This document shows positions 24,856-36,802 of a stretch of 64,000 bases of DNA, one piece after another. Location of the stretch: the NCBI GenBank assembly GCA_036971715.1, contig JAVHJL010000003.1, forward strand, positions 124,001 through 188,000. Reading direction: 5' to 3'. The position numbers were made by a program, and so were the translations under genes. Under the pieces are notes generated by a model that searched no databases, had not been told where the DNA came from, and was given only the letters and a program-made list of their open reading frames with translations. Source of the DNA: Arthrobotrys musiformis (lineage: Eukaryota > Ascomycota > Orbiliomycetes > Orbiliales > Orbiliaceae). The stretch's first letter is position 1; every line of letters begins with the position of its first letter.

Positions 24856-25594
24856 GCGTAGCCCTTTACTCTTGATGAAATTTTATCATCTATTCTACTT
24901 CATCGTGGTTTTTTTGAATGGAAGAAAAAATTAGATTCTTTGGATGACTATGATTTGTTTCCTCCTTTTTGTCGTTTTGAGGTATCCCTTGCCAAAAGAA
25001 GTTCTTTCTTAGCTATAAGTTTTTACAGAGTTTATCTTTTTTTGAAGGAAAGGGAAAAAGCGAAGTTACTTTCTTTGGCTTTCTCATTCTTTTATTTTCT
25101 GCAGATTCATTGAATGGTTTTTTTTCTTTCTCTTCTTTGCGAAAGTGTACATAGTAATACATAATTTTTATGACCTTTCTTAGAACATATATATGCCCTT
25201 CATTGATTCGAAGCTTGATCAATTGACGATGCTAGGGCGAGGACAATAACTCCGAAAATTAGACAGAGAGAAAGAGGAAAGATACAATTGGATCATCTAT
25301 CGTATAGCCACTACCACTAATAAAAAATCTCCGCACGCAGAGCTACTTCTAACCTATGCATTAATCTCCAAAATCGTAGAAACACCCCCTTTCTTTTACA
25401 TTAAAAATTCGAAAAGTTTAACATTAATAACTTCTTTCCCCAAGTGTAAGTAAGTAGGTATTAACCCCCGCCCCGCCCAACTTCAATTTATACACATATC
25501 TTCCAACAACACCACACACTTTTTCACAAGCTATCTAGTCACCCTTCCTCCTCTATCGACCTGTATTACCTCATTACCTCCTGCTTTACATTCC
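24856..25594. other. Convergent intergenic region between SEC7 and SPF1
   Basis: Contains the 3' ends of two genes that face each other. It is T- and A-rich with no coding signal, so the transcripts may overlap here. Confidence 0.6.
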
Positions 25595-28500
25595 TCACCG
25601 GTTCAACCTCTTCAATCCTCCCTTTTCTGACGCAGCGGTTCTAGCTCCCGATGCCGTCGCGACGGGGGCGTGAGGTCCAGGTCTTCCGGGTTTTAGGACG
25701 GCCGGTGGGGGGATTATGACCTGTTCTTCTGCCCTGTTGGCTTCTCTTTCCAATTGGTCTTTTCTTCTTACCGCGATATCCTATTTTGTTTTCATTAGCT
25801 GTTATATTCGAGAAAGGATATTGGGGAAGGGAGAGAAAGTACCTTAGGTCTATAATCACTAAACGCCCACTTCAAGCTCTTCTCGATCACCCAACAGATG
25901 GCATAATCCAACAACATGCTCGTCGTCAAGATGGTCTTAAACTCATCCGTGAACTTGACGAGTCTGAGTTTCTCGTTCAACTCCGGGATGAACTCCGTGC
26001 TGCACATGAAGGCTATCGCACCGACGGATACGAGACCCCAGTACATCGCTCTGTTTTCCCTGATACTCTCGCGGAAGGGACGGCCCTGGTAGTTGATCGC
26101 GAAGGTAGAGATCTGTTGGATCAGAGAGATGAGGTAGATGGCGCTGTTGAGAAGGGAAGGCGAGAATTCCTTCTCCAAATCCTTGGGACGTTCGTGTGGT
26201 TCGATTGCCTTGACGTAGTTCGAGATGTAGATCAAACTGACGATGTGGACGGCGAATTGACCGAGTACGCTGCCGATGATGTAGGGGTTGAAGATGTTGG
26301 GTTGCGGTCTTTCTCTCGATAGCTTTTCGACGGGTTTGGCGCGGGAGATGGAGAGGAAGCAGACGGACATCATCATGCCGCTGATTGTGACCTGCCCGTC
26401 GCCGAATTTGATGCCGTCGAGGTAGAGGACTGACAAACTGTACGCGGAAATGAGGCAGTTCAATGCTAAGATCTTGTACATTTGGATCGTGGCGACTAAG
26501 GTACAACGTCCCTGGCGGATAATATTGGCAATAGCGATGACATTGGCGAGTTTGGAGGTGAACGGGGCAGCGACGGAAGCGTCTCCTAATTTGATTGTTG
26601 GTGGCTCATCATCGCCCATTTCCTGGTCCATCATCATGCTGGTCATTTGATCTGCGAAACCGGCGGCCTTGTTGGCAGACGCGTGGGAATTGTTTTGGGA
26701 TTGCAATGCCGCCGCGGCGCCCGGTGTGGTTACGGTCTCCAGTTCGCCTTCCGGTGCTTTGGGGATGGGGATTTGAGATACGTCTACGCCGCGGATTCTA
26801 GCTTGATGCTCAACTGCCTTGTCGAAATTTGGGTTCTTAGGGCCAGGTGGGTACAAATGGGCGATGATTGGTGGTGGCGGTGGAGCAGGCGCATTGAATC
26901 GTTTTGTAAGATTGACCTGCTTTTCGTAGATTTCCTTCATCTTGGTGACCTTGAAGTGTTCGCTAATACGTTGGAGATCTTGTTCGGTACCGTTGAGAAG
27001 AGCGACACCAACGTGGGCCTGTTTGAGGGCACCGACATCGTTCGTACCATCACCACACATGAGAGTGGTATATCCAGCGGCCTTGAGTCCGGTCAAAATG
27101 ACTTCCTTCTGTAGTGGAGAGACACGGGCGTAAACCCAAGTGTGGCGTAACAGAACAGAGATTGCAGTGGCGTTTTCAGTGAGTTTGTTAAGGGCGTAAC
27201 CAGTGACACAGATATCCTTCTCGGCAATAATTTTAGGATCAATTGGATCCTGTGGTTGAACGGGAATCATGACGGACTCGTCAACAGATCTCCAAATCAA
27301 TTCGTGCGGGCTGTTCTCGTCTTCGGGAGCGTCCAAAATCCAACAATCTCGGTCAACAATCTCGACTTCATTTGCGACGTGGACGGCAGTTAACGGGTTG
27401 TCACCAGTAATCATAATGACTCTGTGGCTGCTCTCGTTCAGCATTCTAACAGTCCTCTTGGCGTCGTCCTTGAGCGGGGTGTGCAAAACTAGGAAACCGG
27501 CAAAGTTGAGTTCACTCTCGACATCCTCTCTTGTCAAAGCGTTAATTCGTGCGGCACCAAGTTCTTGATCGGTCGACAGATACTTGTATCCGAGAGCCAA
27601 AACACGGGATCCACGGCGGGTGTAGTACTTGAAGGTGGCTTCATAATCGGCAGGGACGGACACCAACATCTTTCGAATAGTCTCAGGGGCTCCCTTGACG
27701 GCGACGAAAGATCCACGGATACGCTGAGTGGAGGTAGTGTGGATGACAGTGGCAACGGAACTCTGTCTCTTGAGTGTAGAGGAGAATTGGAATCTTCGGC
27801 GGATGGTAACAATGCTAGAGGTCTGAGAGTATGCCTTTCCGGGCGCGGCGGACAGTTTGTTGGATGTCAATGTATCGTTCTTTCCGAGAGACCAACCCAG
27901 AGCTTCCAATGTAGCCTTCTCCATGGGGTCGCCGACGATTTCTCCTTCATCGAGACGGACAAGAGCGTGAGCAGTAGCGAGAACCAAGGTAGTTTCAGAC
28001 CCAACGTCTGCGACTTTCTGCAAGGTAGGAACGACCTCTCCGGCAGGGCCATGCTGTTGACCGTTCAATCCAGCGACACCCTCAACCACAAGGTCTTCAC
28101 CTGTAAGAGTACCTGTCTTGTCGAAACAACAAACATCGACGCGGCCGGCGAAGGGGATTCTGAATGGTTCAGTGCAGAAGATTGCATACTTGCTCAAAGC
28201 AGCCAAAGAAGTGTTGACGGCCAAGGAAAGCTCCATAGGCAACTCAGGTGGGACGACACTGGTGATGATGAGAACGCAGTCGAGAAGAAGTTTGGATCGC
28301 TTTCTGTCTTGTAGAACACCTTCGGTCCAGACATACCAACTGGCGGCAATGGCGAACATGAGGAGGAATAGAATGAACAAGAGGGCCTCAACATTGTTCG
28401 CAGAAACCGGCTCGGTGGAGTAGATCATAGTTCGGACGAGCTGGCCCTGGCTGGTCTCGAAACCTGTCTTGATAACAACGGCCAAAGCACCATCATCAGG

Positions 28501-29854
28501 GGCGAGTGGCACTTTAACGTTCTTTTCCGGGTTTTCTTCGCCACCAGCTGCGTGAGTAACCTGCAAGACCTTGGTACCACCATAGAGGATGGCGTTCTTG
28601 TCGAGACCCTCAGGCTCGATAAGGGCATCACCGGGTCGCAAAGCAATGGAATCCTTCAAAAGCGGTGTCGACTCGCCGGACAACATGGCCTCGTTGACGA
28701 TAGCGGTTCCCTCGATAAGAATCATATCACAGGCAACGCCGGAATCTTCCTTTGTACGCCCAACGCTGACAAGATCACCAGGGAGCAATTCGTCACTCTG
28801 AATTTCGACCCAATGGCCAAGACGGTGGACAAAAATTGGGTAAGGCTTGATGGACATGCCACGGAATTCGGTAAGAGTTCGTTGACGTTGCCATACGACG
28901 GTAGACTCGAAGGCGACGAGCATGAAGAGAGTGAAGATACTGTAGTACCAGTACTCATCGAGACACCAAAGACCGACACAGAAGATCTGGAAGACGAAGA
29001 AGGGAGCAACGGCGTGTTCCTTGAAGAGCTCTGTGAAGGTGGGGACCGGGATATCGAAAGTATTCGGGCCATAGTGGTGTTTGAGATGGACTTCTTCAGT
29101 ACCGGACGTAATTCCAAGAGTATGCTGGAAGGATACGACCTTTGGCTTTGGCTCAGCTGAGAGTGGGTATGAGACCGGAGCGAAGGTGGATGTTTCGGTG
29201 TAGAAGAGGAAGCGACGCTTCTGGAAAAGGAAGAACAGCTCCTCCTTGGGACCAGACTATTTTATATCACACAAAATTGTTAGGCCAAAAGCACCAAATA
29301 AGCCTTGGAAGCGAGGAAGCTTACTTTGTCATGAACGATCTCGCATATTTCGGACTTTCCAGAGTTTTCAACGGGAATGACCTTGATCAATTTGGCCGAA
29401 AAGACATCGCTTGCCTACATCTCCCATCCTCTCAATTAGCTTTCCGAACTACTTCGCTCCAGATATCCATGGAATAAAAGGGAATGGAGCAATTACCGCT
29501 CTAGTGGTGAACAAAGTCTTGATATTGACGTTCCATTGGCAACTGAGCCAGAGCAGGGTCTGCAGACAGATGATGCCACCGAGGTACAGGAAGGTGAATT
29601 CGGAGCCATGGATGTACTTGTCGTAGTTTTCTTCAGGGTAATAGATCGCACCGAAAAGCGGGTATAACGAGAAGAAGGGCCAGACGTAGAATTTGAGGTA
29701 TGTTGGGAGGGGATTGTGCAGCGTCGCGCGAGCGATCTGGGGGTGGTCGACGAGGGGAGCCCTATATTTTATATTGACATCCAATATTAGCACTCGCATG
29801 TTCCCGGCTATATAGATGGTGCCTATATGGAATGGAAGCTAGGATCGCGTACAT
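25595..29854 (-). CDS. SPF1: P5A-type ATPase, ER transmembrane-helix dislocase
   Basis: Five exons on the minus strand: 29854-29853, 29761-29497, 29414-29325, 29256-25843 and 25780-25595 (1318 aa). The protein matches Spf1, which removes mis-inserted transmembrane helices from the ER membrane using ATP. Seen: the N-terminal hydrophobic pairs, TGES-type actuator motif (EAMLSGEST), the P5A signature PPELPMELS in M4, phosphorylation site D498 in DKTGTLTGED, ITGDNPLTAVHVA, the hinge CGDGTNDVGALKQAHVG and C-terminal membrane helices. The tail DYRPKDIAVRRKDQLERE is restored by the last intron (GTACTT donor, GCTAAT branch point). The start codon is split by an intron: AT at 29854-29853, then G at 29761 (donor GTACGC, branch point TGCTAAT, acceptor ATATAG), giving MAPLVDHPQ. 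An alternative is an unspliced start at 29799 that adds a short N-terminus. The 5' leader has GCTTT/GCTT repeats. Confidence 0.95.
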
Positions 29855-30496
29855 GACGGGGAAGGGAGGACCAGCAGGGACGAGAGACGTCGCCCGCGGT
29901 TAGATGAGGATTACTGTAGCTGGAGACTACGGTATGGTATGGTACTGGTATTATACTGTGCCGTCGAAGGTGAATCGAAGTGGTGATGGTGTAGTTGAAG
30001 AAAGCAAGCAAGCAAGCAACAACGGCAAAGCAAAGCAAAGCAAAGCAACCGACAAAGCCGAGAAGAGTCGATTAGACTAAAAAGATGCTGTTGGATCCGC
30101 CGGTGACATCAATCCGCCCACGCGCCCGTAAAATACCAGCTAAAGTACGGACAAAGGTATCGCCATGAAAGCAAAGAGAAAAAAGGAGGTCGCGAGAAGA
30201 GAATCGTTATAGATTTGGGGAGGCGAAAGGGAAGGAAAAACAGGTTGACGTCGCCGGTTCTCCTGCAAACTGGCTTCTTTGAGGGTCTTCCCGGAGGTCG
30301 TCTGTTCCGGGGAGGGGCCATTCTCTCGCCCCGGTGTGTCCCGGGGAACCCCCACGTCAACTCCGGGGAACATTCCAGAACACATTAATATTATATAATA
30401 TCCTCACTGACACAATATATACATATACTTATATACCTATATACTCCATTGTACACTATATTAAGAGGTATATATTGAACTGACTGAAGCAGATGT
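29855..30496. promoter_or_regulatory. SPF1 upstream region with AAAGC/AAGC repeats
   Basis: This is the promoter and leader side of SPF1; the gene beyond it runs the same way. AAGC and AAAGC units repeat at about 30001-30048 (GCTT and GCTTT on the coding strand). No gene is seen here; short frames at 30109-30385 have no recognisable content. Assignment as promoter rests on position only. Confidence 0.4.
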
Positions 30497-31560
30497 CTAG
30501 CACCGCGCGTTCTTGTAGGTGCGCGGAGGGGTCCTCGACTGGCCGCCTCGCCGTCCCCCAATGCTAGAAAACGACCTCCCGATCCGACTAAGTCCTCTTC
30601 CCAAGGCCCCCCATCGTTCAGGCCGGGGATCTGGTTCGGGTAGATATGGGATGGCCCTCAAAGTTTCTGCTGCCCCCTTGACGCCTTCGAGCCAGCAGTA
30701 AGACCATCTTATCAAGGCCCCTACGATATCTCGATAACTATTCCCCTGCGGGAACCATTCGTCCAATTCCCCTCCCTTATCCCGGATATCGTGAATAGCC
30801 AATTCGGCGTCATATTCCTTTATCGCCTTCTCTATCTTCTTTACGACGCTATCAAACCTATCCTGGATGTTCTGCCTGGCCCCCGTTACGTATTCGACCA
30901 AATACTCACCGTCCGGAAACCCCTCGTCGATTGCGAATGCCAAATCAAACACGTTTTGAGCTTGGTCATTGCTATCCGGGTACCGCAGTCGAGGCAAATT
31001 GGCAATATCGGCTACAAGAGCATCTACCGCGTCTTTCTCTGCATCCGCTTGCCTCTCTAGCTTGTAAACAGCCTGGTATGTGAGCGATAGATCCGCCTGG
31101 TCGAAATATGTAGCGTACCCTTCCACATCATCTTCCACGGATGCCTGCACCAGTTCCCCAATTTGGAATCTGGCCCGGAACAATCGATCGATGAGCGGTT
31201 GGATGTGGTAGCTGGTGTCCCTGTCGGCTTCGGTAATGTATGCTACGTCAGATGGACATCTCCCTTCTTCTTGGAGGTAGTCCAGTTCTTCTATTGCTTG
31301 GGCTAGCGCTTGGAGACTTGATTTCTGGTCGGAGAACCAAGCGTCGAAGTATTGGCGGGTGATTGTTGCTGGTTCCGCACCGCAGCCGGGTGCGCGGTTA
31401 TAACGTATGTTAGCTGGCGCTACCACCCTTTGCCCCTGTTATATTATTATATCATTCTATTTACTATATGTGATTAATAGTAGTTCAGGAGGGGAGCATA
31501 CTTAGGGATGAGTGGGAAGGATATCCACACGATTGTCAGATATACACTACAGAGCAGCAT
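30497..31560 (-). CDS. Predicted secreted protein of unknown function, Met-free after the start
   Basis: Two exons on the minus strand: 31560-31502 and 31427-30497 (329 aa). The intron has a GTATGC donor and a GCAAAG acceptor. Exon 1 encodes a hydrophobic leader, MLLCSVYLTIVWISFPLIPK, that looks like a signal peptide. The long exon has no methionine at all, so an upstream exon is required, and this is the only in-frame solution I found with a plausible donor. The mature part is mostly helical and acidic (many D/E with aromatic residues), with Cys residues in GCGAE, GRCPSD, SYCWLE and at the C-terminus. The last 45 residues turn Arg/Gly/Ser-rich (GRGLSRIGRSF, IGGRRGGQSR). No family is recognised. 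A secreted effector or cell-surface protein is possible but not shown. Confidence 0.6.
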
Positions 31561-32550
31561 CTCTCCCTCCTCTATTATTCTAAACCGTCTGGAACCAGAG
31601 TCGACAAGATCTATCTCGGGCTTTTTTGTATACAGTGAAGAGGGGGGAGAAGGGAAAGAGCGTGGCCTAGAACAACTGCCTCATGCATCCCATGGGCCGA
31701 GTGCATGGTGTTCTCAATATAGCTCATAAACAGCCTCAGCAGGATACCCCGTGCTCCACCACCGGTGCACCCTGGCACTCCTTGGACTATATATCCTGGT
31801 GATACCTACCGTACGGGTAACTGGTAGACTTACGAGTTGACGCGAAAGACGCAAGTCGATTTATGGCCTTGTTTTAGTTAGACTAAGGCCTTTAAGTCTG
31901 CTACAGACCCTTTAAGTCGGCTCCAAGTCGGCTCCCAAGTCTACGAAATTTCTCTACGGTATTTATACTTTATATATTATATATAAAATATTAATATATA
32001 TATGAAATCAGGCGCGGTGTTATATAATCATATATAATCTTCGGTAGTCCCGTCCCGAGTCTCCAACTTACCGACACATATATACCTATACCTAGGCAGA
32101 TACTCTACCTTCCCTTCCCCTCTCTTTCTTTATATATATATACCCATATACCTATATACATCTTGTGGTGTATAGTTAAGTATATAGCAGTAATAGGATG
32201 TGTGAGTTGGTGTTGCAGCCGGGCCGAAGAGGGAAAAACTGTTGGCCGGCCTGGCTGCCGGGATTTCGGCATGCCGAGTTTTCCCGCCGAGTTTTCCCGC
32301 CGTGAATTTTGCCGGAGCACTAAAATTACTTCTTTTCCCAACAAACATTATCAAACAAACAGCGACGTCGCTGATATCGATCCATTTCCTGTCGTCACCA
32401 AAACTCACCTCCTCAACCTCCCTCTCTCTCTCCCTCACACTCTCACCATCATCACCACCACCATCATCACTACCATCACCATCACCGTCATCACCATCAT
32501 CACGGCCAATTAACCCACTCGCTCTCCCTCTGCCATACAATACCGTAGCT
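31561..32550. promoter_or_regulatory. Divergent upstream region of the secreted-protein gene and LAT1
   Basis: Lies between two divergent genes. It holds a short run of AAGTCGGCTC-type repeats (about 31905-31945), TATA-rich DNA (about 31970-32030 and 32130-32155), a direct repeat of a TTTTCCCGCC-containing unit (about 32278-32302) and CAC/CAT-rich leader sequence (about 32445-32505). No gene is seen. Confidence 0.45.
32278..32302 (+). repeat. Tandem CCGAGTTTTCCCG-type direct repeat upstream of LAT1
   Basis: The 13-base unit CCGAGTTTTCCCG occurs twice in direct succession about 250 bp before the LAT1 start. TTTCCCGC resembles E2F-type sites known in animals; a fungal binding factor is not implied. 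It could be a regulatory site for LAT1 or simply a short duplication. Confidence 0.45.
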
Positions 32551-34445
32551 ATGGTCGCTGCGGTATTTTCGTCCCGAACGGCGCTGCTGGCGTCCAGAGC
32601 CGTCGGAAGGGTCAACAGCACAACATGTCTACGAAGGTACTTACATACATGCATCTCCACCCCATCACCCTCCATACATATGCATTCATACGCCCCTCAA
32701 TTGGCTTGTATCGCGTCTCTGCCGATTATTCCGGCCACTCGTACCCTCGAATACTCGTTCGGTACACCTAATATCCCTAATTGAAGCGGGAGGGAGACAA
32801 ACACAGAGAAGGGGGGGCTGTAGGAGGAGGGGGGAGGAGGAGGGAGACCACCTCCCAAATACGTAATTCCACACGCTAACTGCTTTTCTGATAGCATCCC
32901 GAGAGCCGCCTTCCCTACCTTCTCTAGATACTATGCCGATAAGTCCTGTACGTCTTCATATTATATTACATAATATCATATCCAGTATAATAGTATAACA
33001 TAGCTTGCTGATATATATACCAAAAAATGCAGCACTACCCCGCCACACCGTCGTCAACATGCCCGCCCTCTCTCCCACCATGACAGCAGGAAACATCGGC
33101 GGCTGGCAGAAGCAGCCCGGTGACAAGATCAACCCTGGTGATGTTCTCGTCGAGATCGAGACCGACAAGGCTCAGATGGACTTCGAATACCAGGAGGAAG
33201 GTGTCCTCGCCAAGATTCTCCTACAGACCGGCGAGAAGGATATCGGTGTCGGCAGCGTAAGTTCCTTCACTCTCGCTCTTCATTGACACCCATTCTTTTG
33301 CTTCATCCCGTTTTTTTGAGCTATAGATATGCTAACTGAGAGGGAAATTACAGCCTATCGCGGTCATGGTCGACGACGCTGGTGACGTCGACGCCTTCAA
33401 GGACTTCACAATAGACGACGCCGGCGGAAAAGCCTCCTCTGCACCAGAGTCCAAGTCCCCCGAACCCTCAAAACCTGCTTCGGAACCCCAAGCAGCCCCA
33501 GCCGAAACAGCCCAAGAATCCACATCCACCGGATCCAGGCTCCAGACTTCCCTGGAACGCCTCGAAGGTCTCGAATACTCTGCCTCCCCGGCGGCGAAGG
33601 TTCTCGCCCTGGAGAAGGGCATCCCCCTCAAATCCGTCAAGGGTACCGGTCCCAATGGCAGAATCGTCAAAGCCGATGTTGAAAAATACACCGGGCCAAC
33701 CGGTGGCTCCTCGGCCGCTGCAGCTGTCGGTGGCGCAACAGGCCTGGCCGATGTCGATATCCCCCTGACCGGCATGCGCAAGTCTATTGCCACTCGTCTC
33801 CAATCCTCCATGCAAACCTCCCCCCACTTCTACATCGGATCCGACATCTCCGTCTCCAAACTCCTAAAACTCCGCACCGCTTTGAACGCCTCTGCCCAAT
33901 CCGGAGAATACAAACTCTCCGTCAACGACTTGATCGTTAAGGCCGTCGCCGTAGCGCTCAAGAAGAACCCCAACGTAAACGCCTCCTGGATCGATTCCGA
34001 GGGCGTCATCCGCCAATACGCCTCCGTCGACATTTCCGTCGCTGTAGCCACACCAGTCGGCCTGATCACCCCAATCGTAAAAGCTGCCCACGCGAAGGGA
34101 CTTCAGACCATCTCCAACGAAATCAAGGAACTCGCTGTTCGCGCGAAGGATGGAAAACTCAAGCCGGAAGAATACCAGGGCGGTACCTTCACCATCTCAA
34201 ACATGGGAATGAACGATGCCGTCTCGCGGTTTACTGCGATCATCAACCCTCCCCACGCTGGTATCCTGTCTGTTTCGGCGCCGGCTAAGGTTGCTGTTCC
34301 CGGTAGGGACGGAGGAGTTGAGTGGGATGATAAGATTACTTTCACGGGAAGCTTCGATCATAGGATCGTTGACGGGGTCGTCGGTGCGGAGTTCATGAAG
34401 ACCTTGAAGAGGGTGGTTGAGAACCCAATGGAGTTGTTGCTGTAA
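32551..34445 (+). CDS. LAT1: Dihydrolipoyllysine acetyltransferase, E2 of mitochondrial pyruvate dehydrogenase
   Basis: Four exons: 32551-32636, 32895-32947, 33033-33256 and 33354-34445 (484 aa, close to yeast Lat1 at 482). It transfers acetyl groups from pyruvate to CoA in the mitochondrial PDH complex. The N-terminus (MVAAVFSSRTALLASRAVGRV) is Arg/Ser-rich and fits a mitochondrial presequence. The lipoyl domain follows with lipoyl-lysine K92 in ETDKAQMDF. A Pro/Ala/Ser-rich linker joins it to the peripheral subunit-binding domain (SPAAKVLALEKGIPLKSVKG). The catalytic acyltransferase domain ends with the active-site DHRIVDG (H457, D461). Introns have standard donors; the third intron uses a GCTAAC branch point. 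The intron positions break the presequence and the start of the lipoyl domain. All exons join in frame. Confidence 0.96.
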
Positions 34446-36802
34446 ATAACCTTTTTCTTTCTTTCGATCATCTTCTGACTCGACTTTCTTCGAAAAAAAA
34501 ATTATTTGAGACTGGATTTTTGTTAAAAAGACAGCTCCCAAAGACTTTTCCTTTCTTGACGAAGAGACGATGGATATGGTGTAGGTTGTAACTATTTTTT
34601 AACCAAAAAATAACTTATATTAGTTTAGAAGGAACAAAGGCAATCCTCTTCCCTTCTTTCCGTTCTATTTGATTTGTTTTATATTGCCGGACAGTTGGTT
34701 GGAGGCGGTGGCCTGATTATCATGGTGGATGATGGTCCTCGAGCCTCATGGTCTTTCCCTCTACTTTTGTTCTCCCACCCTGTATACATGTATAATTTCC
34801 CCCAAAGTAAATAAAAACCCTCCTCTTGCAAGGGATAAATGAAAAACGAGACATCGAAGATAAAAATGAAAAACGAAAGGAACTCCCCAAAATGATTCGG
34901 TCCTGAAGTTTTTAAACATTCTTGGGAAGGAAGACTTTCATATGTCAGCGCGAATTAAAGCCCAGGGGTTTCCGAGCCATTCGTCCGAGGTTGAAAAAAA
35001 CGGGGCTCTTAGGCTCGTTTGGCGAGCGTGACTAGCCTCGCTCCGGGCTGGGCTTGACTTTACTAAACGACGTGCGACTTTAACCTCGTTAAAATGCCTA
35101 GAGCCCAGCGGAGTCCCGTTTTCGAATTTTCTCATCCCCATGGGGAATATGCAATCGGCTAGCCCAAGGGTCCTTCATTCTCTCGCTTCGTATCGATACT
35201 CGTTTTTATTTTTATTTTTTATAATATATAAACTTTGAATCTTTATTAGGACGCTTTTGCCAGCCAGTTGGTTTCACACAGCGCGAGTTTCTGTTCGCAT
35301 CTGATCAATTATAATTAGTCACCTCGACAATTAAACAGACCACACAATGGTACCTGTCCAATTAATCGTAAACTAGTCCAAAGGAGATTAATTTGCTAAT
35401 GATCTATATACACCCAATATATATATATTCGTGAATTCATGAAGCAGCGAACATTCGAACGGGAAGCTGCCAACCTCTCGGGGTCGGATTGAATAAAGTT
35501 AACATGCAACAATTCAGAATGAATTAAAGACACCTCACTAGCTCAGGTCCTCTAGATCTCTCAGAATTCAATACATAATAGCTAATATATTAATATATAT
35601 ATCGAGACACCATACAAGAAATCAAGAAAGGTCGTACCAATGCAAGATATGTATAGTTCAGAATCCGAAGAGCGTTCCAAAAGGTCGCTCCTCCACCATG
35701 CTATATTGATATATGGGTACTATACAAGCACTTGAACATTTGAAGACCGAAATAGTTAATATTGAGGACAATCGCGTTTACAGTTGACTCGACAAGGCTT
35801 TTAAACAAGGGGGAATACTCGAGTACTAAATTGAATATCGAATGGTATATATTTCCAAGCGGTTGGGCTGGGTACAAGATAAGAATACGCGTATACGTTG
35901 TGCTTGTCTCTATACCCCGGGGGCTATTGTCTCTTGATACTAGTATCTACTGGTCTCGTACCCAGACCGCACAAAGAGTGACCGATATCTACCAGGTTTT
36001 TAATTAAAGACGTATGGGAGGACTTTTAAGCCTTTCGATATAGATAGACCTACCATGGCCCCGAATGCTATGTAGCTACCTACTTTCGAAGTCTTCCGCG
36101 ACTGTCTACACCTGCATGACATAGATAGCACTTTTTTCCCTTAAGACTCGCTACAGTTGATGTAGATATTCCTACCCGCGCATACATAGAATCGAATCTG
36201 TGTGTGCCATGCGGAAATTCACGTGTAGGAAGCTTCGAGGGTGGTCTTCGCGCACACGAAGGCCAAGCTGCGCCTTGATCGCTTCGCAAAGAAAAAGCAA
36301 AGCGCTCCACCTGGCAAGGCCCCTGCGCTCGAACTTCGAAATGAACTTTTTAAAAACGGTGATTGGCTCATCTATCAGAAAATGAACTTTTACCATCGAT
36401 TGATTGGTCGATTCAACAACTTAATACTACGGACGGCGCTCTTGGGACGACAAACCTTGCAGCTGTTGGTCAGGAGCTGGCTGGTGTGCGCGTGTGTTAT
36501 AACTCGACTCGAGGCCACCGACGGGTGGGAAAAAGTATATAAATCCCCTTCGATGGCCTCGCAGTATTCTTGGAATTTTGTTCGTCCTATATCATAGCAT
36601 CCGAGTTTATTACATCTAATATATCTGCCTAGACATTGAGAATAGTTTCCCTGTGATCACGTCAGTCAAAAACTCTTTTGCCCTTCCACAACTTTCAGTC
36701 AAAATTTCCAGCCTCGTCAAACCAATTGGAAGGCGAGAACCCGAATACCTGCAGAAGGCTGTTATATTTCGTTCATCTTGAGTTGACAAGAACAAAATAT
36801 TA
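34446..36802. other. Intergenic region, no gene supported
   Basis: 2.4 kb of AT-rich DNA with scattered short open frames. Frames at 36172-36597 are short and overlap on both strands, without splice continuity or a known family. I see no tRNA or repeat array. Confidence 0.5.

Noticed and set aside
28552..29160. Plus-strand frame of 202 codons inside SPF1
   Set aside because: It is antisense to well-supported SPF1 coding sequence; codon bias of the real gene explains it.
36241..36597. Overlapping plus and minus frames of 74-118 codons
   Set aside because: Frames overlap on both strands, there is no recognised family, and no splice to the downstream gene is needed.
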